Below, one piece after another: positions 1 through 10,776 of a stretch of 32,796 nt of DNA; position 1 is the stretch's first letter; every line of letters starts with the position of its first letter. The stretch is from the NCBI GenBank assembly GCA_000934385.1, contig KN880691.1, positions 1 to 32,796 on the forward strand. Direction: 5' to 3'. Under the pieces are notes generated by a model. It was not told where the DNA came from. It saw only the letters and a list, made by a program, of their open reading frames with translations, and ran no database searches. The stretch is from Cylindrobasidium torrendii FP15055 ss-10 (taxonomy: Eukaryota; Basidiomycota; Agaricomycetes; Agaricales; Physalacriaceae). The translations under genes were made by a program, and so were the position numbers.

Positions 1-505
1 ATACGTCAGACAAATAAGGCGCTGGGAACTCGAAGTTGGTGACGCACAGGGCCATTGTGAGCTGTCCTTGTAGATTTGCAACCTCCCGACGAAGCTCCTC
101 ATTCTCGCGAAGAATTGCCTGTACTTGTGCTGGAGGAATATGTCGATAATCAGCATCTTGACTTGACGCGCTTGCAAGACTTGTTGAGCGCATGTGCTGG
201 GGTATACGGATGCCCGGTGACGAGTTCCGGCTCAGAGGCGATGAGTTTCGAGTTGGTGGATGGCTAAGTAGTAGACCATTTGGCGGCCGTGTCCGACCAC
301 GATGAAAGGCAAGGCCGGTTACACTGCTTGCCGGTGAAGCAGACATTGATGAATACGGCGGGGTTGCACCTGGGCCAGATGTGTAGCCATAGTCGGAGTA
401 CATATCCTCGATGTCCTCAGCCAGCGTATTCTGTGAGACCGCAAACTCGGAGAGGTCATCGTAATTTTCATCGTCATTGAGAGAAATGATGTTGCCGTAT
501 TCCAT
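1..505 (-). CDS. Second ORF of the transposon, acidic coiled-coil protein (partial, C-terminus off the window)
   Basis: The frame opens at an ATG on the minus strand (503-505) and stays open to base 1, giving at least 168 residues. The N-terminus is acidic (MEYGNIISLNDDENYDDL) and is followed by a Ser/Pro-rich middle (around residues 50-110). Next comes a heptad-like stretch near residues 125-150 (ILRENEELRREVANLQGQL), a good coiled-coil or leucine-zipper candidate. It starts 63 bp after the transposase stop on the same strand, so it probably belongs to the same element. CACTA elements often carry a second protein that binds terminal repeats, and this could play that part, but I recognise no named domain. 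A host gene cut by the window edge is the alternative. Confidence 0.6.
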   Translation of the reverse strand, partial: MEYGNIISLNDDENYDDLSEFAVSQNTLAEDIEDMYSDYGYTSGPGATPPYSSMSASPASSVTGLAFHRGRTRPPNGLLLSHPPTRNSSPLSRNSSPGIRIPQHMRSTSLASASSQDADYRHIPPAQVQAILRENEELRREVANLQGQLTMALCVTNFEFPAPYLSDV

Positions 506-568
506 GATCGTGGTAGAAGGCAAGGACAAAGAAATACAATTTCCCACGGTATATATTAGTAATATGCA

Positions 569-3500
569 TTAGTCAGCATCCTCATCGTCGCTTTCCTCAG
601 TATCTAATTGAGACATAACTGCATCCCCCGGACGTCTTGATATATACCAGCGATTTCCTTCAGTCCCATCGTGATTCCTTGTACCATACTGGTAGTCTGG
701 AGCCATTATAACTGAAGAAAAAATGTCATGGGCGTCCATGCACACAAGTCCAGCATCACCAATATGAGCAGCCGTCCAATATTGCCCATACGATGCGGCA
801 AGAATATCCTTGTTAGGGAAGTCAAGGAGACAAAGCACCGCAAGGCTGTGTAGTTCGCCCGCAGGTTGATCGCGGCGGGCTTGGGTGCGAACGAAGTAAA
901 GAACTTCGCCCACTCGTTCTTGCCCATTGTAATTGCACTGAGAATATAATGTTAAGACAAGAGAAAATGAAGCTAATGACTGTGACTCACAAGTACACAG
1001 CGTGCTCGTCGCACTGGCCGATTTTGCACCATCGATTCCTTCCAGTACGTCCGAGCAACTTGCCCAGAAGGTAGATAAAGATGTGACCATCGGCGGAGCC
1101 GGTCGATTTGCGGATTTAGCCCCTTTGAAGTAAAATAACCTTGAATGGCTGCTAGTTCGCATGCACGTAGAGTTGTGGGAGAGCGCTCGATTCCTGCAAG
1201 CATGTAGCCACTCCCAATGGATATGCGGGTACGTAGATTCGGTTTTGGAGGCATAAGATGTGGGAGGAGATTATATAGGCTGTTTGTCTGGCAGCGTCGT
1301 GTCCCCCGGGCCTCAAAATTTGCAAACATGTTCCCGGGTTGTGACATCTCCATTCCCAAGCTCCCAATGGCTCGTTCTACTGGCCACTGCGAGTACACGA
1401 TACCAGGGCCAATGAGTTCAACGTCGAATGGGAAGTGGGATCCAGTGTGGATGCTAGGGCGCACAAAATGGATGCGATCAGACCGACGCTGGACGTAGAG
1501 CTCCTCGAAACCGTCAGAGAACTGTGTCATGAGTGCATGCGCCTCCAGAAGATCATCAGGTGAAATTTCGACCTGCATGAGTATATGAAAAGCACGGACA
1601 ACTTGACAGTAGTTCTTCCAGTAAGGATCGGGAAGAACACCGTAGAGAAGGGCAGGACCGATGCCAAAAAAATAAATAAGGAATTCCCATGCTTTGTAGC
1701 CACTATTGATTTTTTCTGCGGGGTTTCGAGGTGGTCGGTCAAATGAGCTTGGGATAAATGGAGTGACGTTGGCGACTGCCTCGCCGTGTTGCTTCCAGAC
1801 GTCGCCAGTTAACACAGCCCATGGCCAGTCTTTTGGATCATCGTCTTTTGCATGAGTAAAGGTACCACGCCAGAGAGGGATGAGAAGATCAGGGATATTT
1901 AGCGCGGGAAGGTGCATAATATCCAGAGGGAATATGTTAGGGATACCAAGACGATGTTTCCGTGGAAGGGCACTAAAGATAGTGGGACCCACAATGCCGG
2001 TCTGAAGACGATTTCGATGATAGTCGGCCTGGTCCCGCGACCTCATCACAAGCCGTAGTTCTTCAAGGTATCGTTTCTCGCGATCATCTTCAGAAAAAGA
2101 CTGCAACAAGTCGTTGAGATCAACGTCGTCATGAGCACTTCCAGGAACATCGTAATTGTCTGGCTTCTGGCGCATAGGATAATACTGTGAACCACCCTCC
2201 TTTCGACGCCCGGGAATAGGGCAGCGTCGTCGACAGTGCATTCTGCCCTGGTGTCCCACCTGGCCACTAATTGCGGCCATAGCGGGACCGTCTGCAGTCA
2301 CAAGCGCAAGGAAAGGATGAGATACAAAAAGTGTCCTAGTATCGGCACGCCAAATCTTGAGGCCGTCATTCTGCAGTGCACACAGGTGGTAGAGACCAGG
2401 AAACAGGAAGCTGTCAAGCCGTTTGGGCTTATTCGGCCCGGGAATAAAGCCGCCTGACAGAGATGAATAACTCGAAAGTACTCTTGTGTAAATGGGAGAC
2501 ATACCAGGAAGTACATAGCGCTTTTTATATCGCTTGTCAGGTGCAACATCGAGTATAACCCATATGTACACCCAACACTCTGAGACCTTGCTCCGATAAA
2601 GCTGAGCTCCGTCAATCAAAAGAACAAGAACCATGTCTTTGTCGCGAATATTCTTGAGATCTACCGCTTTCAGGTACTCGAGGCCCGAAAAGAAATCAGT
2701 GAATTTCGATGTACGCGGACGAGGGTTTCCAGCGTCATCTGTCTGATCAAGCTCATCCAACAACTTCTCTGTCAGATCATTTCGATACTGCATAAGTCGA
2801 GCTCCATCTGGTGTTCGCCACATTGCCTGCAGCTGGGGTGCAAGCAGTAGGGTGACAAAACGCTTTCGAGGTGTCTTTCCGTCACTCTGATAGCGTTGCT
2901 CCCCACAGAGCGGACAGGTTAGACGAGAAGAAAGAGGACCCGTGAAAGCAACACAGGAATTCCAACACATGTCGCGGTATACGGGTCGAACACCCGTCAG
3001 CTCCTCGACAGTCTTCTTGACTTTGTAGAATGAAAGGATATTACAATCTCGAAAGCGCCGCATGATGGCGGTACGGGCAGCATTATAGACTGCCTCGGCA
3101 GCGTTGTCAATTGCGAGGTAGAGTTCAATCGACAGATGGAGGTCAGGATTGTCTTCAACGGTACATTCCTCGGTGGGGGGATTTTCGATGAAATCCAGAG
3201 TGTCTTCGTCGAGTGGCTCCAGCGTACTGCGCAGAGTGGCTGTCTTCAACGCATCAATAAACTCTTGGCTGAGCTTCAGATCCTCCAGAATAGGAATAAT
3301 ATCCTCTTCATCGTCTAGTGGACCCTCGTCTTCATTTCCTGCAGCGGCAGCCTGCTGTCGCGCAGCTTCTTCACGCTCACGGCGAGCAGTCGCAACAGCT
3401 TCAGACGCCAGGCGCGCTGCCTCGCGTGCTTCCTGGAATGCAGCCTCCTCCTCAAATCCAGCTCCGGATAACTTCTCGAGCTCTCGGCGTGCAGCTACAT

Positions 3501-3798
3501 CAGCGGCAGTGGCACGCTGTGCATCGATTTGAGCCTGTGTCAAATTTTGCATGGTGTTGTTGTCGGCAGGTGGACCATCTCCCTGGTTTGGATCGCCACT
3601 ACCAGCTTCGCCTTCAAGATCAGATTGGGGGGATGGAATAGGTGATGGTGGCTGCGGAAGTAGGCGCGCACGAGCCTCGGCTGCACGACGAGAATCTGCA
3701 CGTAGATGTAGGTTACGCGTGGAGGTTGCCCTGATGTATCTGCCTTCGCACAGAGAGCATTGGCACCAGTCGTATCCGGGTCTCATGTTGTCTGCCAT
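569..3798 (-). CDS. Tnp2-family (CACTA/En-Spm class) transposase, apparently intact, 1041 aa
   Basis: Model on the minus strand: exons 3798-2505, 2453-991 and 937-569. This is a cut-and-paste DNA transposase of the Tnp2 type common in Agaricomycetes. Features in order: a small Cys cluster at the N-terminus (CQCSLCEG), an Ala/Glu/Arg-rich coiled region (about 85-160), a zinc-binding-like CWNSC...CPLCGEQRY block (278-303), then the catalytic core with LLIDGAQLY (Asp396) and TADGPAM (Asp486 after splicing) as likely catalytic acids. GFIPGPNKPK and QWPVERAIG blocks are also family hallmarks. The first intron (2454-2504, 51 nt) is in frame and stop-free, so a naive ORF keeps 17 extra residues between VLPG and GFIPG. 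The second intron is 938-990. The last exon ends in the family-like block PDYQYG...GNRWY and an acidic tail. No stop or frameshift breaks the gene. Confidence 0.92.
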
Positions 3799-3932
3799 GG
3801 TGTGTGTAAAAGTGTGGTATTAGATGCCAGCAGCAGTCGTAACTTGTCTGGGACTGTTGGTGGTGAGAAAGCACAATCACTAGATGATCGGCACCATCAC
3901 GAAAATCGTCGGCACTTTGGCTATTTCTGCCG

Positions 3933-3990
3933 GAGCCACGTGCACCCTCGACGCTGTTTTCAAAAACAGCGTCGAGGGTGCACGTGGCTC
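3933..3990. repeat. Perfect 28-bp-arm palindrome with 2-nt loop
   Basis: Arms 3933-3960 and 3963-3990 are exact reverse complements around the dinucleotide CA. Each arm holds CACGTG and GTGCAC hexamers and the core CCTCGACGCTGTTTT. It sits 135 bp upstream of the transposase start. It may be a transposase or accessory-protein binding site, or a hairpin used in promoter control; the function is inferred from position only. Confidence 0.9.
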
Positions 3991-4151
3991 TGATTATTCA
4001 GAGTCTTAGATCAGAGACGCGGGTGTTTCGTGATAATACCAGACAGTGTTATATTGCATGGATATGTCTCATTATGTATGTATGTCTAGATATGAATTGT
4101 GTCGTTTCTTACTGGGGTTAACGATCAACTTTGGCCCTTGGGGAGTGTTTA

Positions 4152-4259
4152 GTACATGGTACAGTACCGGTACTTATGCAGTGTACCAATGGTTCAGAAG
4201 GAGCCTATGCTCCATTAAACGTTTATAGGGCGTACAATGCCGTATACGGTACAGTGTAC
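4152..4259. repeat. Cluster of eight GTAC motifs (possible transposon subterminal repeats)
   Basis: GTAC occurs at 4152, 4159, 4164, 4170, 4183, 4232, 4249 and 4256, eight times in 108 bp. GGTACAGT appears twice (4158 and 4248), and GTACC/GGTAC flank it in both orientations. The right-most copy reads CGGTACAGTG, a candidate element end. From here to 4577 (318 bp) I see no gene. Confidence 0.6.
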
Positions 4260-4577
4260 TACACGAATGAAACCCGTTACTAACTGGAAGATATCGATAG
4301 ACCGCGGAGTGAGGACAATCGAGTGAGGGTAAGCCGCCATGCTACTTTCCCTCCCAGACTCCAGTGCTTTCAACGCAAGTAAAACAAAGCATTTTTAGAG
4401 CACAGGTAATAAATCATCTATCTCTACGAGTCCTGATATGTCAAGAGAACGCACTACAGGTAAGTTACACACATACGTTACATACCACATAAGTAAACAC
4501 AAAAGCCCATCCAATGCTGACTCGAATTCAGATTCAAATTCCTTCCTTCCGCGACTCTTCGACTATTCGGTAGTTTC

Positions 4578-7500
4578 TTACGCATACAGCGACTTGAAGC
4601 CTGTATACGGACTTTGCCCAGTCGGCAGTTTCTTCGACCCGCCCATCGCACCGGGCGTGCCCCTCCCAAATCTCGGCGTCCCCGTCGCTGAATTAGCCAA
4701 CGTATTCATATACGTTGTCGCATCCGGCGGACTCTCCCCATTCGATGTCTTCTTGTTCAATATTCCCGTCTGCAGCGCCGGCCCCGTCGACACCACATTG
4801 CCACCTACAACGCCATTTGCCACGGTACCATGGCGCCAGTTGGAACTACCCCCAGCGCTGACTGCCGTCCGTCCGCTTTGAGAAGACACATCGCTCGAGT
4901 CGTCCGTACTAGAAGTCGTCGACGTGCTATCGCTTGCCATCGACGCCCGTCGACTAGGCTTGGGTGACTTTCCGCCCTTGCTCGACGCCATTCGTCCTGG
5001 AGGTAGCGGATACGTGAAGCCTGGTGGCGTAGCCGTGGTTTCATATCTTGGCGACTTCTGTCCCACACTTCCACTGCCACTGGGCGACCGACCCTTGCCC
5101 GAGTGCGTCGAAGAAGCTGTTCCGGAAGGAGGAGGCCACACCCGACCATCTGTCGCAATCCCGCCACTGCTGGCACTTGTCGACCTTGATGGACCGATGG
5201 CATCCCGAGGGAGTACTCCATATCCATTCGGAACCTGCTGTGGTTGTTGCTGCCAGCCACCATTCGATTGCCCCCAATTCGCAGAGGGCAGCATCTTCGG
5301 TGTCTGACTACCCGCCGCCTCTGGCTCGCTTGGTGGTTGCACATACGCGACAAAACTTGACGGCGTGCCAGTCGCGCTGCTACCATTGTCGCTCGAATCT
5401 TCATCCGAGTCGTCAGCATAGTCGCCTGTATCGGGAATGACTGGCTGCGAGGTTGAAGGAGGTTCGGCAGGCAGCGCCTGTGGTGCTGAGTTCGGACTGA
5501 GGAAACCAGAAGCCTGTTGCATGTCACCCACGTCGCCAGATGCAGGACGAGACTGCCAACTAGATGAGAATATTCCTTATTTGAACCTGAATCAAAACAT
5601 ACCGGTGGTTCAATGTTGAACTCAATGGAGTGTGTGCTGCGACTACCGGTAGATGGCCTCCTTTGGAGATGATTGGGTGGCGCCAGACCACCCTGTGTGG
5701 GCATATTTGGATGCAGCAAGTTAGCGTTACTGATCGTACTGGGCGTGAACACCTGAGAAGGAAGTGTAAGCTTGAGCAAGGCAGTAATAACAGAGCACTC
5801 ACATCTGTACTTATTGTGCTCCCCCTCCAATCCGCTATAGAGTCCGCAACTCCAGGAAGAGGTGACGAACCCGACACGGTACTCCCGCCCTCTGGAATCG
5901 CACTAAGCCTGTCCTTTTCCTTGTCCGCGCGCTCAACCTTCGGGAAGCTGGTAAGATGCGCCGATTCGCTCAGCGGGGTCATCGTCCCAGTGTCGTCTGA
6001 ATCAGGCATCCTCATCGCCCCGTGCGGAATGGTTATTGGTACATGTGGCGGTCGATTCGTCGCGCTAGACTGCCGATAATTGGGGGTAGGCACAGGCGGC
6101 ACTGTGAACGAAGCAGGTGGCTGGACATTTGTCGTCCCAGCGACCTGGGAATATGGCGCGCGCGGGGTCTGTGGCTGGGAATAGTTGGTGCGAGGAGTCT
6201 GTGGATGAGAATAACCATTGAAACGGGGTGTCGATGGCTGGACATATTCTGTACGTGGAGTCTGCGGTTGAGCGTATGTGGAACGAGGCGTCGGCGGCTG
6301 GGTATACGTGGTGCGAGGAGTTACAGGGACCGACCGCGTGTTCTGCATAGGTGACAGTGAGGGATATTGTGCAGGAAGAGGGTCTGAATGTTCTGGAGGC
6401 GTTGGAGGCTTAATTTCGATTTGAGGTGACTGCGTCGAGTGGCTTTGGTGGGGCGAAGGTGGCCGTTGGTGGGAACGGTATGCATACCCTCCATTGGGCA
6501 GTCCGTTGTCCAAGGTGTGTCGTGATGTACTGGCCACGGGCGTGTCGAAAGTATGATGGCGCAGCGGACTGGCGGTAGAGCCAGCCAAGGGTGTGGGAAC
6601 GTTTGCGGAGTGAGGAGTGCTATTGGAATTGCTAGCCTCAGTTATTGCAGAAAGCTTCCTGTGCGGTTGGTACATGGAGGGCATTGTACGTTCCACACTT
6701 GGTGCGCGCGAATGCGACTGCCGTGGAGGGGGTTGCGGAACCGGAGGAGGAACATAGTGTTGTGTTGATGGAGGCGAAGGCGGCTGTGGGTCCTGGTTCG
6801 AAGGTTCTCGCGACACTGCGGGTGCGGTGCTTCCTGGCGCGCGCGCTGTTGCGGTCCGCGGCTTTGCTCGCGGTGCACCATCCGTATAGTATCGCTGTGG
6901 GCGTACATGACGCACAATTTGGGTGTCTCTGGATGCCGCATCATCGTCTACAACTCCGACCGGAATCTCCTCGATGTAGGCAGTACTGGGCACATCGTGA
7001 TTGTAAGGGAGAGCTTGTTGTCGAAGGTACAGATGATAGCCGTCCTGGACTCCACGTATCCGGCCTCTTTGCAGGCCCTCGAGTCGAACGACGGAGAGTG
7101 CAAGTTTCTGGTAATGCTCAGCCATACGGTCTGCTTGCTCCTCTGCTGCTACTCGCGCATCTTCCTCCGCTGCCAAACGCGCCTTGGTCCGGTCGATTTC
7201 CTCTCGGGCATACATAAGTTCTGCCTCGACTGTGCGCATGTTGGTTCGGGCCTTGGACGCGCTGGACTGGGCCTTGGTGACCTGTTTGACGCGTTGAGCG
7301 TCGGAAACAAGACGGTCTAAGATTTCTTCTTGACGAGATTGCTGACGGGCATCTGCCTCGCGCTGCCATTCCATGTGCTCAGTTAACTGGGCCAACAAAT
7401 CTCGCCGCTGCTCTCTCTCTGGCCGACGAGTTGAGATGTGGTGCCGCTTGGGCTGACCTCCTGGCTGGCTGGCATAGTATGCATTCCTCTCTTGCTCGAA

Positions 7501-7737
7501 CTTTGCCTCGAAGTCGGTAGAGATAGTATGTGGGCGTGATAACTGGGAGTTGGTCCGCACACTGTGTTGGCGGGATGCTTGGGAACTGGAACGAGAATGC
7601 GAAGACCTGGAAGATTTGGAGGACGCTGTGGGGCTGTGTACGTAGACCTGCGGCGCAATATGGGGTTCTGGGAATGTGATAGCTTCAGGCTGGTAGAGAT
7701 GGTCGTGTGTGGTGTATGGATCACCGTCCGTAGGCAT
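4578..7737 (-). CDS. Low-complexity coiled-coil protein with TPR decapeptide repeats, 1019 aa
   Basis: Minus-strand exons 7737-5803, 5752-5603 and 5552-4578, with two 50-nt introns that keep phase 0. The start is the first ATG of the long frame (MPTDGDPYTTHD). I do not recognise the family. Visible layout: a Ser/His-rich N-terminus; a charged coiled coil at roughly residues 110-245 (RRDLLAQLTEHMEW... and EEDARVAAEEQADRMAEHYQ); a Pro/Ser/Gln-rich middle; six tandem units of about ten residues with core TPRxxYxQP; then a Ser/Thr/Gly-rich tail rich in SP and TP sites that ends GFKSLYA. No membrane segment or signal peptide is evident. The many S/TP sites suggest control by proline-directed kinases, and the whole looks like a disordered scaffold or cytoskeletal adaptor. 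That role is inference only. Confidence 0.75.
6142..6324 (-). repeat. Six tandem ~30-bp coding repeats (TPRxxYxQP)
   Basis: Within the coiled-coil protein, 183 bp encode six units: VTPRTTYTQP, PTPRSTYAQP, QTPRTEYVQP, STPRFNGYSHP, QTPRTNYSQP and QTPRAPYSQV. Each carries a Thr-Pro-Arg site and a Tyr. Unit four has one extra residue. DNA copies have drifted, mainly at third positions, so the repeat is kept at protein level. Confidence 0.9.
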
Positions 7738-8657
7738 TCTGTGAATAATTTGGCGACGCAGCGAGGGGGATATCGCAGGTGCGCGAAGTTGCGCGTGTGA
7801 GGCGCGTCGATGGCGCTGTTCCGCGGACTCTGAACGCGCTAAGTGGTGGAGCGAAATCAAAAGGCGTGAGCGTTGTACGTTTGATCGAGATCAGGAGTTG
7901 GAATGAACCACGCGCTTGCAGCCTGCGATGCCAAGCACGAGCAAACAGATCACAGGTATAAATTTTCGATCTGCGCTTTCTGATTCCTTACTCATTTTCT
8001 CAACTTGCCTATTGTCCCCTTGCGAAAATTTTCTTTGTCTCGCAGGAGTCTACCGCTTGTTGTAGAAGAATATCGGGCCTCTAGCTGGAGCTTTTTCTAG
8101 CCATTTGGCAGTCGGTCGACTTGGAAAGTTGTTCCTTACCAGAGGTCCTACACATACATATTGCCCCCTTACACATTCACCCAATTCGAATTGCTGGTTC
8201 AAGCCTTTCACGTCAACCCTGAACAACGATACGTTAGAGTTAACGTTGCTGGATGCCCAGTTTGGGTGAATTGCTTTGCTCGTCCTGTAAATGCATCGAT
8301 GCGATGTCGGGCAATACATGTTTGTATGTGTGTCCTGTACACCGAGTTCTCGTGTGGACACGCGCCATAAACTGTGAGGTCCATCGATATGCATGCGACT
8401 CCTCGTCCCGAGGATCTCTGAAAAAGGCTCGTCACCGTGCCTTTGTGTTTGCGCACAAACTGGCTAAAGGTGAAGCATAATGACACGCCACGGAAATCCT
8501 TTCAGCAAAATACTCATAATGTATCCAGTAAGACCTAGTGTGTATGTATAGCGGTTTACAGTGTTCTGTAGTACATAGGCAAAAGTCACAAGTACTCCTC
8601 ATTGGACAACGTATATGCACAACATGATGGTCCTGTAAAGTCGTAAGGAAGCAGCCG
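7738..8657. other. Intergenic, 920 bp, no gene seen
   Basis: This lies between the start of the coiled-coil gene and the 3' end of the MFS gene, both on the minus strand, so it holds the promoter of the first and the terminator of the second. A TATA-like ATAAATTTT is at about 7958-7966. Short open frames on both strands show no domain or splice pattern. Confidence 0.5.
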
Positions 8658-10776
8658 TCAAGCCGTTTCAGATTCATGAGCAAGCTGTTCGGCAATCTTC
8701 AGGTCCTGTTTGAATAGTAGCGGTCAGTAATTACAGCGTTGACTATACGCAGAGAGCACTCACAATACACGGTGAAAATCTACTTCTCCGTCGAATCGCT
8801 GCTCCATACTTGTAGAACAGGAAAGGAATAGGCGTGAGGAGGATACCGATGAACCCAATGAGGCTCGCCGCCCAGTTGATTCCAAGCTATCATGGGTCGG
8901 GTGAGCCACGAATTACTTCACGAGTTAAAGGATGTGTCCTGACGTTATGGAACATTTGTGTCGTGAACAATGGGAATGTAGCACCAACAATGGACCTAAT
9001 GATGACATTCGCGGCGGTCGCCGATGCAGCGTACATCCTACGATGAGATATGAGCAAGTGCATACAACCGTAGGTCCCTTGACATACAGATATGTGTCCG
9101 TAAGATAGCTCTGGAAAATCCGTTATACTTATCGCATGGTATCAGTCGAAGAGCATGCTCACCAGGAAAGAATTGAAGGTCAAGCAAATGCTTGCACCAA
9201 TGATGCCCAACGCAATAGTTGGTAGAATCCAGTGTACGGACGCGTAATGTCCTGTCCATCCAAGCCAGAATGACCCAATGACAAGTAGCGGTCCTCCAAT
9301 CATCGAGCCAAAGAGTCGCTGCTCGGGTGGCGGGTAACCCTTCCACCGTGGGACCAGCGCTGGGTAGTGCGCCATTGTCACCAGAGTGAGCAAGGCGCCT
9401 AATGTTGTTCCAACGCCAACGCCGATGAATGTCAAGCCTGCTTGCCAGAGATTGAACCCGCGAGTCTCAATGAAGATGACTGGTACAGCTTCGAAGACTG
9501 CGTTCGGGAAGGAGAGAGTTAGCGTGTTTGTATAGCCATTGACAAATGCATTGACTCGGACTCACGAGCGTACAGCAGACCATAGACAAGGGACATGTAG
9601 ATCGTCACCAGCAAGAGGATGGGTTCAAGTAGGAGCATCTGGAAAGGGCGGTACAATACACGTTTGGCAAAATCGCCTACGCCATGGTGTAAATCGAGTT
9701 CAGCGCGAAGGCCCTTGACGCGTTCGGGGTTCTCTTTGCGTCGCTGCGCCAACTTGAAGGTGTCAGTATACTTTACCCACACAAACTCTGTCGAACTCTC
9801 ACTCTCTTTGAAAGAAGGACTAGTGGAAATGTCTCTGGTTGGAACAACAAGGCAAGCGCTGTGCTTATGCCTCCGAGGATCATGATAAGCCAGTACGTCC
9901 AACGCCAAGTTGTGTACGTGCTTATACTATATGAAGCGTTGAGTTTGCATCACAAAGGAATTGAAGATACAACACACAATCCACCGACAATGGGCCCAAG
10001 AACCGGTCCCAGAAACACCGACGCAGAAAAGAGGCACAGCGGCAGTCCTCGTTCCATCGCAGCCCAGATATCGATAAGAGTACCTTGGGAGAATGAGATT
10101 GCAATTTGAAGTGTGTTCATACATACTATATCGGACTCACCTATGGCCACCGTGAATGGCGCAGAACCACAAACGCCGGATAGGAATCGACACACGAGGA
10201 CGGTGGTAGCGTTCTTGCCGAGACCTTCACCTAGTTGGAAGAGCGTGAAAAGCAGCATTGCCACTATGGTAGTAGGGCGTCTGCCCCAATGTTCGCTTCC
10301 AGGTCCCCATAGGGTAGGCTAGACACTTGTCAATGGCATGTGACCAAATGTGATAACGAGGCGACGCACACCGAAGACAAAGCCAACGAGATAGAGTGTT
10401 ATTACTGAGCGCGCTGTCGTGTCGTTCAATGCAAACTCTTGCTTAAACTGGAGGAATGCTGTCGATGGTTCTGAAGATGAGAAGGATCTACAGGAATGAG
10501 GTGTGAGAACGATTCGTCGAAGAAGTCGAACCACCGACGCACACGGTAAGACTGGTGAAGATGCAAACGCCGCTAATGGCCCATTTCTTTTGCGGAGAGA
10601 AGTTCAACGGGTTGTCTGGATCGGAGGGCCCGTCCCAGGTAATGATGGATGGGTCTGGCGTTGGAAGAATACCATCTGCTACGGACGAGTTCGAGGAAGC
10701 CAGTGGACCCTGCAACTCATGAGCCGAACCTTTCAATCTCAGAGAACCATGACCTGCGCACCTTGTCGGACGACAT
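8658..10776 (-). CDS. MFS transporter, DHA1 (drug/polyamine:H+ antiporter-like), 505 aa
   Basis: Twelve exons on the minus strand: 10776-10762, 10709-10543, 10487-10370, 10318-10141, 10083-9978, 9926-9803, 9752-9566, 9497-9163, 9110-9088, 9037-8944, 8886-8764, 8705-8658; phases close exactly. It is a proton-driven exporter of the fungal 12-span DHA1 group, at the plasma or vacuolar membrane. Evidence: the loop 2-3 signature LWGPGSEHWGRRP (103-115), RFLSGVCGSAPF (motif C region), GPVLGPIVGGF, WRWTYWLIMILGG, the central basic loop LLSKRLAQRRKENPERV, LFEAVPVIF, and the late block LGINWAASLIGF. The start MSSDK is carried by a 15-nt exon; the reading without this intron hits a stop. The ninth exon is only 23 nt. 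Substrate is unknown. Confidence 0.9.

Larger units (their letters stand above)
1..4259 (-). mobile_element. CACTA-like (Tnp2-type) DNA transposon, left part outside window
   Basis: The element is defined by a full-length Tnp2 transposase gene (569-3798) and, 63 bp downstream on the same strand, a second ORF that continues past the left edge. On the promoter side lie a perfect palindrome (3933-3990) and a dense cluster of GTAC motifs (4152-4259). Such short motifs in direct and inverted order are typical of CACTA subterminal regions. The right boundary is a guess: the plus strand reads CGGTACAGTG at 4247-4256, so the minus strand reads CACTGTACCG inward, similar to a CACTA-class terminus. The left terminus and target-site duplication cannot be seen, so the boundary is not proven. 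The transposase reading frame is unbroken after splicing, which suggests a recent insertion. Confidence 0.6.

Noticed and set aside
940..1162. Upstream part of the minus-strand frame ending at 569, read as a separate 197-residue protein
   Set aside because: Only its part from 937 down matches the Tnp2 C-terminus; the rest overlaps the transposase in another frame and lies across the intron and previous exon.
3149..3532. Ser/Ala-rich plus-strand ORF inside the transposase gene
   Set aside because: It is antisense to the Ala/Glu/Arg coiled region; its composition is the mirror of that bias.
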